64,000 nucleotides of DNA from Bdellovibrio sp. BCCA (GTDB taxonomy: Bacteria; Bdellovibrionota; Bdellovibrionia; Bdellovibrionales; Bdellovibrionaceae). Both the position numbers and the translations under genes were made by a program. Below, piece by piece: positions 26,944-36,076 of the stretch (position 1 is its first letter; each line of letters begins with the position of its first letter). The notes beneath the pieces are model-generated. The model was not told where the DNA came from and ran no database searches. It was given only the letters and a program-made list of their open reading frames with translations. The DNA is taken from assembly GCF_037996825.1 (NCBI RefSeq), contig NZ_JBBNAC010000001.1, forward strand, positions 2,790,001 to 2,854,000. The letters run 5' to 3'.

Positions 26944-27762
26944 ATGATCAAAATTCTAAGCATCTTGACGATCACTCTTCTAAGCCTCAATAGTTTCGCC
27001 GAAAGCCTCTATGATATTAAAGTCAATGGCACGCGCATTTACGACATGTTTAAAAAACAGGGCGTGCCTGAACCGGCAATGCAAAGAGCTTTTGAGTTCC
27101 TCGATGTGAACGCAGGTAAAACCATTCGCGTGAAGGCTAAAATTCGCGAAAAAACCAAGACCTATATGGACGACCGCGAAGTTACGATTAAAGAAGAATC
27201 ACTTGCGATCATCGACTTCTCAAAACCTTCTAGCGAGCGCCGTCTTTATGTTTTGAATCTTAAAACCGGAGCCGTGTCCAAACATTTCGTAGCCCATGGC
27301 AAAGGCTCCGGCGTTAACGTGGCCGCAAAATTTTCAAACGTGGACGGATCTAAGATGTCTTCTTTGGGTCTTTACGTTGGTGGTAACACTTACTACGGTG
27401 GTCACGGAGAATCTTTAAATCTTTATGGCCTCGAAGGCTCGAACAGCAACGCGGCAGAACGCGACATTGTCGTTCATGCTGCCAACTATGTTTCTGAAGA
27501 CTACGTAAAAGCGCGCGGTCGCTTGGGAAGAAGCTGGGGTTGTCCAGCTGTAGCTCCTGGAATTATCAACAAAATGATCACGACTTTCAAAGAAGGCGGC
27601 ATCATCTACGCTTACCATAAAGACCTTACTGGCAGTGCTGCGAAAAACCCTACATTGCAAGAAGTAACAACGGATCACGACGAAGAAGATGTTGATTTGC
27701 CAGAGGAAGAAGAATCCGTTCGTAAAGCGTTGGCCGAAGTTCAGGCCGAGAAGAAAAAATAA
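26944..27762 (+). CDS. YkuD_2-type L,D-transpeptidase
   Basis: A 272-residue exported enzyme (signal MIKILSILTITLLSLNSFAES). The catalytic domain shows IDFSKPSSERRLYVLNL, VVHAANYVS (His near 177) and SWGCPAV with the nucleophile Cys near 200, as in the YkuD_2 family. It should act on the peptidoglycan stem peptide, making 3-3 crosslinks or exchanging D-amino acids. The C-terminal 40 residues are acidic and then Lys-rich. Bdellovibrio carries many L,D-transpeptidases that modify prey wall; whether this one acts on prey or self is not visible. Confidence 0.85.
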   Translation: MIKILSILTITLLSLNSFAESLYDIKVNGTRIYDMFKKQGVPEPAMQRAFEFLDVNAGKTIRVKAKIREKTKTYMDDREVTIKEESLAIIDFSKPSSERRLYVLNLKTGAVSKHFVAHGKGSGVNVAAKFSNVDGSKMSSLGLYVGGNTYYGGHGESLNLYGLEGSNSNAAERDIVVHAANYVSEDYVKARGRLGRSWGCPAVAPGIINKMITTFKEGGIIYAYHKDLTGSAAKNPTLQEVTTDHDEEDVDLPEEEESVRKALAEVQAEKKK

Positions 27763-27777
27763 AATATACAGACTTAC

Positions 27778-27815
27778 TTTTGGTTGAGACCTGCATTAAG
27801 CAGCCTCAACCAAAA
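27778..27815. terminator. bidirectional terminator
   Basis: Stem TTTTGGTTGAG / CTCAACCAAAA extended by CTGC / GCAG after one mismatch, between the convergent L,D-transpeptidase and manC genes. Confidence 0.88.
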
Positions 27816-27825
27816 ATTTCAAAAA

Positions 27826-29202
27826 TTACTTTCTTTGATAATCATCCTGGTAACGGATGATATCATCCTCACCAAAATAAGATCCCAATTGAACTTCCAC
27901 GAATTCAAGAACCGCATCCGTATTGTTGCGAATGCGATGTTTCGCACCAAGTGGAATATGGATATGGCTTCCGGCTTTCACAGGAATCACCTCATCATTT
28001 AAAACCACTTCACCGGAACCACGTGTGATCGTCCAGTGCTCCTCGCGTTTTGCGTGGGACTGATAAGAAATCTGAGAATGCGGATTTACACGTATCACTT
28101 TGGATTTAAAAAACTCCGTGTCTTTTAGAATCTCAAAATAGCCCCAAGGACGGTATTCAAAAACATGTTCTTTCACTAAAGAAGATTTCTGTTGAGTCAA
28201 AGCCTCAACAACATGGCGCACGTCTTGCGATTGCCCTTTCTTCACAAGCATCAAGGCATCTTTCGTATCAACAAGAATCACGTCTTCCATGCCTATCATG
28301 GAGTAATTTTTCCCGGCATCGCCAAAAACAAAATTATCTTGGCCTTTGACGTTCAAAATCTCATGGCCCTTTTGCAAAGACGCGACAGCATCCCAAGAAC
28401 CCACGTCACTCCATCCGAACTCGGCAGGAATACAAGCCAGCTCATCACCGCCCAGTTTTTCCATGATTGCATAGTCGATAGAAATGCTTTGAACTTTTGA
28501 ATACACGTCTTCTAAATTGGAAGAATCGTCTTTAAGACTGGAAATATGTTTCCACAACTCCGGCTGATGTTTTTCAAAAAGGCTCACCATGTGAGACACT
28601 TTGAAAACAAAGATCCCCGCGTTCCAGCTAAAACTTCCTTGCGCAATAAATTCTTTGGCCTTTTGCAAATCCGGTTTTTCGTGAAACTTCACAACCGAAT
28701 ACGCCTTCAAAGGCCCTTTTTCTTTAAGGCTCACGGCGCGAGTTTGAATATAGCCGTAGCCAGTCTCTGGATACGAAGGAGTAATCCCTAAGGTTACTAT
28801 GCGATTTTCTTCCGCCACGGTTTTTGCGAAAGAGACCACGTTCAAAAACGCTTCTTCTTTGCTGATCAGATGATCGGAAGGAAAGACTCCCACGATCTCG
28901 TTGGCTTTTCCTTGCGACACCAAAAGTTTGCAAAGAGCCGCAATTGCGGGCGCCGTATTCTTACCCATTGGCTCATACACCACACGCACATTGTCAGCTT
29001 TGTTCTGCTTTAGATTCAGCTCCGTCAAAGTTTGCAAAGCCTTGGACGTTACAATCCACGGAGATCCCATCTTCAAACATCTTTGCAACGTCAAAGTCTG
29101 AAGAGGTTGGCCGAAAATATCACAAAATTGTTTAGGCATATGCTGGCGGGAAACGGGCCAAAGACGTGTTCCACTTCCCCCTGACAGTATTACCGGGATC
29201 AA
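27826..29202 (-). CDS. manC: mannose-1-P guanylyltransferase / mannose-6-P isomerase
   Basis: About 458 residues from TTG 29202, which stands 5 nt after GGAGG; the longer frame to 29244 begins right at the predicted transcript start. The nucleotidyltransferase signature is LSGGSGTRLWPVSR with MPKQF. The C-terminal cupin (type II phosphomannose isomerase) shows HAKREEHWTI and HIPLGAKHRIRN. It makes GDP-mannose for LPS O-chain or other surface glycans. It stands divergent from the aminotransferase-kdsA operon, forming an envelope-sugar block. Confidence 0.9.
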   Translation of the reverse strand: MIPVILSGGSGTRLWPVSRQHMPKQFCDIFGQPLQTLTLQRCLKMGSPWIVTSKALQTLTELNLKQNKADNVRVVYEPMGKNTAPAIAALCKLLVSQGKANEIVGVFPSDHLISKEEAFLNVVSFAKTVAEENRIVTLGITPSYPETGYGYIQTRAVSLKEKGPLKAYSVVKFHEKPDLQKAKEFIAQGSFSWNAGIFVFKVSHMVSLFEKHQPELWKHISSLKDDSSNLEDVYSKVQSISIDYAIMEKLGGDELACIPAEFGWSDVGSWDAVASLQKGHEILNVKGQDNFVFGDAGKNYSMIGMEDVILVDTKDALMLVKKGQSQDVRHVVEALTQQKSSLVKEHVFEYRPWGYFEILKDTEFFKSKVIRVNPHSQISYQSHAKREEHWTITRGSGEVVLNDEVIPVKAGSHIHIPLGAKHRIRNNTDAVLEFVEVQLGSYFGEDDIIRYQDDYQRK

Positions 29203-29256
29203 AATTACCTCCGAGCTGAGTTCATAATCTATATCACCAAACACCGAGAGTGCGTA

Positions 29257-29287
29257 ATTATAGTCACACCTTGGCTCGATTCGTCAA
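29257..29287 (-). promoter_or_regulatory. promoter of manC
   Basis: Minus strand TTGACG and a perfect TATAAT separated by 19 bp, longer than usual. Transcript start near 29250, leader about 48 nt to TTG 29202. Confidence 0.55.
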
Positions 29288-29413
29288 AAAACTGAGGACT
29301 TTTGTAAACAAAGGGCCGTGGCACTTTCACAACACTGGCCAAAAAGCTCTCGACCCAAAGCCGTAAAGCCTTGTCCTGATAGACATTTCCCTCGAAGAGG
29401 AGGATACTTTTTC

Positions 29414-29446
29414 ATGTTTCAATTTACTATTTTTGGAGGCTACTAA
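29414..29446 (+). CDS. 10-codon leader ORF coupled to the aminotransferase gene
   Basis: ATG at 29414 preceded by GAGGAGGA, coding MFQFTIFGGY, with TAA ending on the A of the next ATG (TAATG at 29444-29448). A second ribosome site (TTGGAGG) lies inside it for the downstream gene. It may be a translated leader or chance; no attenuator hairpin is obvious. Confidence 0.35.
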   Translation: MFQFTIFGGY

Positions 29447-30555
29447 TGTCTATTCCTTTTATCGATCTTAAATCTCAGTACAAAGCTTTGAAGACGTCTA
29501 TCGACTCTCGCATTCACAAAGTTCTTGAGCACGGTGCGTACGTAAACGGCCCTGAAGTTGTTGAGCTTGAGCAAACTCTTGCAAAATATGTTGGAACAAA
29601 ACACTGCCTTACAATTGCGAACGGTACGGATGCTTTGTGGGTTCCCTTGATGGCGTTGGGAATCGGTCAAGGTGATGAAGTTATCACGACAGCTTTCTCT
29701 TTCATCGCAACAGCAGAGACAATCGTTCTTGCCGGCGCAAAACCAATCTACGTTGATATCGATCCAAAAACTTTCAACATCGACGCTAACAAAATTGAAG
29801 CCGCGATCACTCCTCGTACAAAAGCGATCATGCCTGTGTCTCTTTACGGTCAAATGCCTGACATGGATAAAATCAACGCGATCGCGAAAAAGCACAACTT
29901 GCACGTGATCGAAGATGCCGCACAAAGCTTCGGCGCTCGCTACAAAGATCACCGCAGCGGAAGCATGACAACAGCAACAGGCACAAGCTTCTTCCCGGCA
30001 AAACCTTTGGGCTGCTACGGTGACGGCGGCGCGATCTTCACAAACGACGACAATCTTGTAAAAATCATCAAAGAAATCCGCGAGCACGGTTCTGAGTCTC
30101 GTTACTACCACACTCGTTTGGGTATCAACGGTCGTTTGGATACAATCCAATGCGCGGTTCTTCTTGCGAAAATGGAAAGATACGATTGGGAATTGGAACA
30201 ACGTCAACGTGTAGCTGATCGCTACAACGATGCTTTCTCTTCTATCAAGGCCGAAGGCTTCACAACTCCGTTCGTAGACGCTTCTTGCAAATCAGCGTGG
30301 GCGCAATACACATTGACTGTGAAAGATCGCGCGGGCTTCCAAAAGAAAATGTCCGACGCTGGCGTTCCAACATCTATCCACTACCCTCGCATCATGCCAG
30401 ATCAACCTTGGTACAAAGAACACACAGCAGATCCAAAACAAGAACTTCCAATCGCACGCTGGGCTGCAGAGCACGTAATCAGCTTGCCGATGTACCCTGA
30501 TATGGACAACGCGACTCAAGATAAAATCATCGCGGCTGTTAAAGGAGCCTTTTAA
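29446..30555 (+). CDS. DegT/DnrJ/EryC1-type sugar aminotransferase
   Basis: A 369-residue PLP enzyme. NGTDALWVPL and EDAAQSFGA bind the cofactor, and the Schiff-base Lys lies in TSFFPAKPLGCYGDGGA. It is closest in pattern to WbpE/WlbC-like enzymes that aminate a UDP-3-keto-sugar, so it probably makes an amino sugar for LPS or a surface polymer. The partner dehydrogenase and acetyltransferase are not in the window. It is joined to kdsA by a one-base TAATG overlap. Confidence 0.87.
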   Translation: MSIPFIDLKSQYKALKTSIDSRIHKVLEHGAYVNGPEVVELEQTLAKYVGTKHCLTIANGTDALWVPLMALGIGQGDEVITTAFSFIATAETIVLAGAKPIYVDIDPKTFNIDANKIEAAITPRTKAIMPVSLYGQMPDMDKINAIAKKHNLHVIEDAAQSFGARYKDHRSGSMTTATGTSFFPAKPLGCYGDGGAIFTNDDNLVKIIKEIREHGSESRYYHTRLGINGRLDTIQCAVLLAKMERYDWELEQRQRVADRYNDAFSSIKAEGFTTPFVDASCKSAWAQYTLTVKDRAGFQKKMSDAGVPTSIHYPRIMPDQPWYKEHTADPKQELPIARWAAEHVISLPMYPDMDNATQDKIIAAVKGAF

Positions 30556-31406
30556 TGGGAACAGGATTCGGTCCTCTTAAAAAGCCTGTCGTTATGAAGA
30601 CAGGCAACGAAACGATCACTTGGGGCGACGGAAAGAATTTTGTTCTTTTCGCAGGTCCTGACATTATCGAAGATGAAGGAATGGTTTTAGAAACAGGAAA
30701 AGAAATCCAGAGAATCACAAAGTCTTTGGGTATTCCTTGGATCTTGAAATGTTCTTTCGACAAAGCCAACCGTCAAAGCGCTTCCAGCTTCCGCGGTCCT
30801 GGTGTGAACTCGGCTCTTAAGAGCTTGGAAAAAATCAAAAGCGAAATTGGCTGTGCCCTTTTGACGGACGTGCACGAAACAATTCAAGTGAAAGAAACAG
30901 CGGAAGTTGCTGACGTTCTGCAAATCCCGGCATTCTTGTCTCGTCAGACAGACCTTTTGGTCGAAACAGCAAAGACGGGCAAAATCATTCACATCAAAAA
31001 GGGTCAGTTCTTGGCTCCTTGGGATATGAAAGCGATTGCTCAAAAAGCTGTGAACGCAGGGAATGATAAAATCCTTCTTTGCGAACGCGGAACGACTTTC
31101 GGTTACAACCGTCTTATCAACGATATGACCGGACTTGTAGAGATGCGCAACCTTGGCTTCCCTGTGATCATGGATTGCACGCACTCAACGCAATTGCCGG
31201 GTGCTACTGGTGAAAGCAGCGGCGGTCGTGGCGAAATGGTATGGCCTTTGGCTCGTGCTGCAATGGCTGTGGGTGTGGATGGTATCTTCTTGGAAACTCA
31301 TCCAAACCCAGAGAAAGCTCTTTGCGACGGTCCAACGTCTTTGCCGTTGAGAAACCTCGAAACAGTTCTAACGAACCTTAAAAAAATCTGGACAACTCAT
31401 TTCTAA
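30555..31406 (+). CDS. kdsA: Kdo-8-phosphate synthase with atypical metal site
   Basis: A 283-residue enzyme joining arabinose-5-P and PEP to make Kdo-8-P for LPS core. Typical motifs are CSFDKANRQSASSFRGPG, PAFLSRQTDLL, KKGQFLAPWD and LETHPNPEKALCDGP. The metal-type KdsA has Cys in AGPC and the metal-free type has Asn; here the same place reads AGPDIIED, with Asp. The other three ligand positions (His in DCTHS, Glu in LETHP, Asp in CDGP) are kept. The sequence is otherwise of the Aquifex-like kind. The N-terminus is about 25 residues longer than in E. coli-type proteins of this class. Confidence 0.88.
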   Translation: MGTGFGPLKKPVVMKTGNETITWGDGKNFVLFAGPDIIEDEGMVLETGKEIQRITKSLGIPWILKCSFDKANRQSASSFRGPGVNSALKSLEKIKSEIGCALLTDVHETIQVKETAEVADVLQIPAFLSRQTDLLVETAKTGKIIHIKKGQFLAPWDMKAIAQKAVNAGNDKILLCERGTTFGYNRLINDMTGLVEMRNLGFPVIMDCTHSTQLPGATGESSGGRGEMVWPLARAAMAVGVDGIFLETHPNPEKALCDGPTSLPLRNLETVLTNLKKIWTTHF

Positions 31407-31442
31407 GTAGAGTTCCCCGTTATTTTCAAGTAAGACTGAACC

Positions 31443-32435
31443 ATGGTTAAGCAATCTAAAAAGCTCCTGGTTCAGTCTTTAAAAATCCTGTTTTCTGCAG
31501 GTATTATTTTTTGGCTCATCCAATCAGGAAAACTTAATTTCTCCGCTCTCAAAAATCTGCTCACTCCTGGTGCTGCGGCTTTGGCGTTGTTTTTAGTTCT
31601 GCTGAACCTTTTCTTTGCCAGCGAACGTTGGCGCATTCTGATTCGCTCTCAAGGCATGACAGCGCATCCCTGGTCCGTTTTTAAATTAAGCCTTATCGGC
31701 ACCTTCTTTAACTTTGCCATGCCCGGTGGGGTCGGTGGCGACGTTATTAAAGCTTATTATTTCACACGCGAAAATCCCGGCAGCAAAGTTGTGGCTGTGA
31801 CCAGTGTATTGATGGATCGCGTGCTGGGACTTTTTGCGATGGTTCTTTTGGCGCTCGTGGTGATGGTGTACGACATCAATCACATCATGAAGACCCCCGC
31901 CCTTTTAACGCTTCTATGGTTTATTGCGGGACTGTTTGTGGCGTTTGTAATTGCGCTCTCTTTGATTTTCTCTCAGAAGGTTTATCAAAACGGCGGACTT
32001 AAAAGGTTAATCAATAAACTTCCTCTTTCAGAAAAGTTTATGAAGCTTTACGAAAGCATGCATCTTTATGGAAAAGATGGAAAACGTTTTCTGCTCGTGA
32101 TTTTCCTAAGCCTTGTTTCTCAAGCATGCGCCATCACATTTCTTTATCTTGCAGGCAGCATGGCGGGCTTCAACGACGTACCGGCCAAAACTTATTTCCT
32201 AGTGGCACCACTGGGCTTTATGGCGACAGCTATTCCTATCTCCCCTGCGGGAGTGGGCGTAGGACAAGCCGCATTTTATTTCTTATTTAATCTCTACACA
32301 GGACACCCTTCAGAGATCGGCCCGACAAGCATTACGGCTTTCCAAGTCGGAACATTTCTGATGAGTTTATGGGGTGCCTTCTTCTATCTACGCCGTAAAG
32401 ATCGCGTAGAAACCACAGAGATTGCCGCAAATTAA
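31443..32435 (+). CDS. flippase-like LPG-synthase-TM family membrane protein
   Basis: A 330-residue integral protein with about eight helices. SERWRILIRSQGM, MPGGVGGDVIKAYYF and PAGVGVGQAAFYFLF are signature loops of the UPF0104/AglD-like lysylphosphatidylglycerol synthetase TM family. Members flip or add to lipid-linked groups, and those beside sugar genes are thought to handle lipid-linked saccharides. It follows kdsA by 36 bp. The last 4 bp overlap the convergent phosphatase gene. Confidence 0.8.
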   Translation: MVKQSKKLLVQSLKILFSAGIIFWLIQSGKLNFSALKNLLTPGAAALALFLVLLNLFFASERWRILIRSQGMTAHPWSVFKLSLIGTFFNFAMPGGVGGDVIKAYYFTRENPGSKVVAVTSVLMDRVLGLFAMVLLALVVMVYDINHIMKTPALLTLLWFIAGLFVAFVIALSLIFSQKVYQNGGLKRLINKLPLSEKFMKLYESMHLYGKDGKRFLLVIFLSLVSQACAITFLYLAGSMAGFNDVPAKTYFLVAPLGFMATAIPISPAGVGVGQAAFYFLFNLYTGHPSEIGPTSITAFQVGTFLMSLWGAFFYLRRKDRVETTEIAAN

Positions 32436-33412
32436 ATTTGCACCTGAGAAAAATCCTTCGCCACCGCAAACTGGAAAGAAGGATTTTTTAACTGGAACTG
32501 CAAAAGATCTTTTTGTTCTTTTTCTAGTTTTTCTGAAGACAATAAATAAAGACGTCCAACACCGGCGCCAAAAGCGGCGATGAGATCTGAAGCGCTATCT
32601 CCCACCATCACCGACTTTGCCATATTCACTTTGAGCTTGGCATTTACAAGCTGAAACATTCCCGTGCGTGGTTTGCGAAGGCCCGCATATTGACGACCTT
32701 GCGGCACGGGCTCTTTTTCATAAAAACCCGCCCACACGCACTCATCAATCCAACAACCTTTTTCAGCCAACAAGGATAACATCTTTTGATGCACCTTTTG
32801 ATAATCCGTCCAAGGAATCCAACCACGTCCAAGACCAGATTGATTTGTGACTAAAGCCACCCAGAAACCCTGCGCATGCGCTTTCTTCATGAGACCGTCA
32901 ATACCTGGCATCAGTTCAACAAGACTAGGATCGCGATTGTAAGGGACGTTTTTTACAACCACGTCATCTCGATCTAAAAACAGACAAGGCCCTTGATGAC
33001 TGCCCTGATAATCTTCTATCGCAGATGCCTGACTCCAACTGACATGAAGCCTTTGCAAAGCCTCGGTCCAAGTTTTGAGATCACAGCCTGACCAGATAAA
33101 ATCAATCAAAGGATTTTTCTCAGTCACAGCATCGGGCGAAAGTAAAAGTCTTTGCCCCTGAAGCACAGAATTAAGTTTCGTTAGAATCTCATCTTGTTCT
33201 GAAAAAAGAATCACAAGATCCTGAAACGATGTTTGCAAACGACCCGAAAGAAGATCTTGAGCACGACGTTTAACAAAGGGAATCTCGCCTAGAAACAATG
33301 ATTGAAAAGGCATCATCCAAGCGGAAAGATCCTTCGGAGCCTTGTCCTCAACAAAGACAATACTGCCGCCCAACTGAACTGTTTCTAAGATTAAAGTTTC
33401 CCACTGCATCAT
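32432..33412 (-). CDS. GmhB-like HAD phosphatase with extra N-terminal domain
   Basis: About 326 residues from ATG 33412. The C-terminal 185 residues are a HAD-IIIA phosphatase: FLDRDDVVVKN (nucleophile and acid Asp, with Asp in the usual Gly place), VTNQSGLGRGW, RKPRTGMF and MVGDSASDL. This matches heptose/histidinol bisphosphatases (GmhB/HisB-N). The zinc loop (CxH...CxC) of GmhB is not present. The N-terminal 140 residues are unrecognised and may be a second, sugar-nucleotide-like fold. A role in LPS heptose supply is suggested by its neighbours only. Confidence 0.7.
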   Translation of the reverse strand: MMQWETLILETVQLGGSIVFVEDKAPKDLSAWMMPFQSLFLGEIPFVKRRAQDLLSGRLQTSFQDLVILFSEQDEILTKLNSVLQGQRLLLSPDAVTEKNPLIDFIWSGCDLKTWTEALQRLHVSWSQASAIEDYQGSHQGPCLFLDRDDVVVKNVPYNRDPSLVELMPGIDGLMKKAHAQGFWVALVTNQSGLGRGWIPWTDYQKVHQKMLSLLAEKGCWIDECVWAGFYEKEPVPQGRQYAGLRKPRTGMFQLVNAKLKVNMAKSVMVGDSASDLIAAFGAGVGRLYLLSSEKLEKEQKDLLQFQLKNPSFQFAVAKDFSQVQI

Positions 33413-33510
33413 TGGCATCCTACGACAAGTTGCCTCCTCTGTCGTCGGCTTTCTACTTGCCGCCTTGCATTTATACTTATTAGAATCTTATGCAAAAGAC
33501 GGAGGAATTT

Positions 33511-34035
33511 GTGACTCTTTTATTGAAGCAGATTTTTAACTTCCTGAAGCTCCTGAATTCAGACACAGGAACAAATCAACTGGCGATAGGACTTTCTTTG
33601 GGATTGATCTTGGGCTTTGCTCCCGTTTTATCAATCCAAACTCTCGCCGTGTTTTTTATTATCTTCATCTTCCGCGTGCAAATCGGCGCCGCTTTTCTTG
33701 CCGCTTTCTTTTTTAAATTTGTCGCGTATCTCTTTGACCAACCGGCACACTATCTAGGCAAAGCGGTTCTTGAGATGGAAAATCTTCGTCCCCTTTTCAC
33801 AACGATGTACAATATGCCGTTTGTGCCGATGACTCGTTTTAATAACAGCATCGTGATGGGTTCGATGATTGTTTCCGTCATCCTTCTGCCGTTTGCTTAT
33901 TTCGGTTTTAAAGTTGCCATTATCAAGTATCGCGCCACTGTTGTCGCGCGCTTTAAAGGAACGAAATTCTGGAAAGCATTTGCCGCTACGAAATTCTATA
34001 ACTGGTACCTAAAGTACGACGAACTTTACGGCTAG
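33511..34035 (+). CDS. TIGR03546-like membrane protein
   Basis: About 174 residues from GTG 33511, placed right after GGAGGAATTT; the ATG at 33490 has no such site, and a TATACT -10 at 33472-33477 would put the transcript start near 33483. Membrane helices include NQLAIGLSLGLILGFAPVL and LAVFFIIFIFRV, with FKFVAYLFDQPAHYLG between them. This fits the TIGR03546 family, which sits beside TIGR03545 genes. Function is unknown. It is followed after 15 bp by the partner. Confidence 0.75.
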   Translation: MTLLLKQIFNFLKLLNSDTGTNQLAIGLSLGLILGFAPVLSIQTLAVFFIIFIFRVQIGAAFLAAFFFKFVAYLFDQPAHYLGKAVLEMENLRPLFTTMYNMPFVPMTRFNNSIVMGSMIVSVILLPFAYFGFKVAIIKYRATVVARFKGTKFWKAFAATKFYNWYLKYDELYG

Positions 34036-34050
34036 GACAAGAGGCACAAC

Positions 34051-35997
34051 ATGACAGAGACAACAACTACAAAACCAAAAAAAACCAAGGGTCCTATTCG
34101 CTGGGAAGCTATCATTCCTTTTGTCATCATTTGCTTGGTGATCGGACTTTATTTCCATTTCTTCTTTGACGGTCATTTACGTCGCGCGCTTGAGTGGGCC
34201 GGATACAATGCTGTCGGCGCTGAAGTGAATATCGCAAAACTTGAAACAAGTTTCTTCAATGCCAGCCTTCGCGTGCAAGGTATTGAAGTCACCGACGCCG
34301 AAAAACCAACTCATGATTCAATTAAGATCGGCGACATTCGTTTCTCGATGCTTTGGGATGCGCTTCTTCGCGCCAAAGTCGTAGTAAATGAAGCCGCTGT
34401 CGAACAAATCGAATTCGGTGTGAAAAGAAAACATCCAGGAAAAGTAAAACCACCAGAGCCCGTCTCCAATGAGCCCGGCATGGCTGAAAAACTTAAAGAA
34501 CAGGCTTTAAAAGAAGCCCAAGAACAATACGGCGACAATGTTCTTGGCGATGTAATCGCAATGCTCGGCGGAGCTGACGCCAACGTGCAATTGCAAAAGC
34601 TGCAAGAATCTTTGCCTTCCAAAGCCATGATCGAAAAATTCCAAGTCGACCTGAAAGCCAAACAACAGAATTGGGACGCTCGCCTTAAAACTCTGCCGCA
34701 AAGTAAAGACATCCAAGCTTTGAACGATCGCTTGAACAAAATCAAATACAAAGACTTCAAATCGCCGCAAGAGTTGCAAGCGTCTTTGCAAGAACTCGAT
34801 AAGGTGTATAAAGACGGCGATGCTATGTACAAACAAGTGCAAAGCACCGGCGATGATTTAAGCAAAGATTTAAAAGCCCTCGAAGCTCATTACAAAGAAA
34901 TCGACAAACAAGTAAAAACGGACATCAAATCTTTAGAGCAACACTTCCGTATTCCAAAGCTTGATGCGAAAGCCATGACGATGGCCGTCTTCAATCGCTA
35001 CTTGGCTCCGTACAAAGCGAAGTTCTATCGCTATAAAGCGATGGCCGATAAATACTTGCCGCCAAATCTTCTGAAGAAAGACAAGAAGGATGAAGAAGTC
35101 GTTATCCAACCTCATCCTCGCGAAAAAGGAATCAGCTACGAATTCGGTCGTTTGAATTCTTATCCTCTTTTCTGGATCAAGCGCACAGCGGTCAGCTCTC
35201 AAGCGGGATTGACTCCTGAAGCGGGAAACATCAAAGGTGAGATTCTAGATATCACTTCCAATCAACGCTTGATTGGCAAACCGACAGTGGCCACTTTGGC
35301 AGGTGACTTCCCAGGTATGCAAATTTTTGGTTTCTTGGTTCGTCTTTCTTTAGACAACACGAAATCTGAAAGCATTATCGACTACAAACTCAAAGTAGAC
35401 TCGTACTCCATCACTGGCAAAGAGCTTGTGCAATCTCCTGACGTGCAAATTGCTTTCAATAAAGCCAACGGCACTATTGGAGTTGAGGGCAAGGTCGTAG
35501 GACTTAAAAAGATCACCGTGGGCATGGATAACAAGTTCACAAAAATTGATTACGCCGTTTCATCTAAAAACGAAATCGCCGATCAAATTTTGAAGGCTGT
35601 CTTTGCTGGTATCCCTGTTGTGACTTTGACTGTCGATGGCCAAGGCGAATTCCCGAATGTTCCACTCAATGTGAATTCAAACTTGGGACCTGAATTGCAA
35701 AAAGGATTTGAAAAACAAATCCAAGCTAAGATCGACGAAGCTCGCAAAAAAATTCAAGCAATGGTCGACGAAGAGATCGGCAAACAAAAAGCGCAAGTCG
35801 AAGCTCAGCTCAACCAACTTCGTGGTCAGTTCGACAAGGAAGTAAAAAAAGCTCAGGCTCAATTGGACGATCAGAAAAAACAAGCTGAATCCAAAGTTGA
35901 ACAAGCTAAAAAAGACGCCGAAAACCAAGGCAAGAAAGCTCTCGAAAAAGAGGGACAAAAAGCCGTGGATGAGTTGAAGAAGAAACTCGGTTTCTAA
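34051..35997 (+). CDS. TIGR03545-like AsmA-type long envelope protein
   Basis: A 648-residue protein with one N-terminal membrane helix (WEAIIPFVIICLVIGLYFHF). The region after it (VNIAKLETSFFNASLRVQGI) resembles AsmA/DUF748-like bridging proteins. It then has long predicted helices and a C-terminal coiled coil rich in Lys, Gln and Ala, from about residue 550. The family is conserved in Bdellovibrionota, gammaproteobacteria and others, always next to TIGR03546. A role in the envelope is inferred; no enzymatic motif is seen. Confidence 0.75.
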   Translation: MTETTTTKPKKTKGPIRWEAIIPFVIICLVIGLYFHFFFDGHLRRALEWAGYNAVGAEVNIAKLETSFFNASLRVQGIEVTDAEKPTHDSIKIGDIRFSMLWDALLRAKVVVNEAAVEQIEFGVKRKHPGKVKPPEPVSNEPGMAEKLKEQALKEAQEQYGDNVLGDVIAMLGGADANVQLQKLQESLPSKAMIEKFQVDLKAKQQNWDARLKTLPQSKDIQALNDRLNKIKYKDFKSPQELQASLQELDKVYKDGDAMYKQVQSTGDDLSKDLKALEAHYKEIDKQVKTDIKSLEQHFRIPKLDAKAMTMAVFNRYLAPYKAKFYRYKAMADKYLPPNLLKKDKKDEEVVIQPHPREKGISYEFGRLNSYPLFWIKRTAVSSQAGLTPEAGNIKGEILDITSNQRLIGKPTVATLAGDFPGMQIFGFLVRLSLDNTKSESIIDYKLKVDSYSITGKELVQSPDVQIAFNKANGTIGVEGKVVGLKKITVGMDNKFTKIDYAVSSKNEIADQILKAVFAGIPVVTLTVDGQGEFPNVPLNVNSNLGPELQKGFEKQIQAKIDEARKKIQAMVDEEIGKQKAQVEAQLNQLRGQFDKEVKKAQAQLDDQKKQAESKVEQAKKDAENQGKKALEKEGQKAVDELKKKLGF

Positions 35998-36024
35998 ATT
36001 TAAAGAATTCCGTCGATAAAATGT

Positions 36025-36047
36025 TCGCTCGAAGATTCGTCGAGTGA
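36025..36047 (+). terminator. first of two hairpins after the TIGR03545 gene
   Basis: Stem TCGCTCGA / TCGAGTGA (one G-U) with a 7-nt loop, 28 bp beyond the stop. No T-run follows, so terminator function is uncertain. Confidence 0.4.
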
Positions 36048-36076
36048 GATCCCATCAAAAAAGTTTTCTTGAGAAT

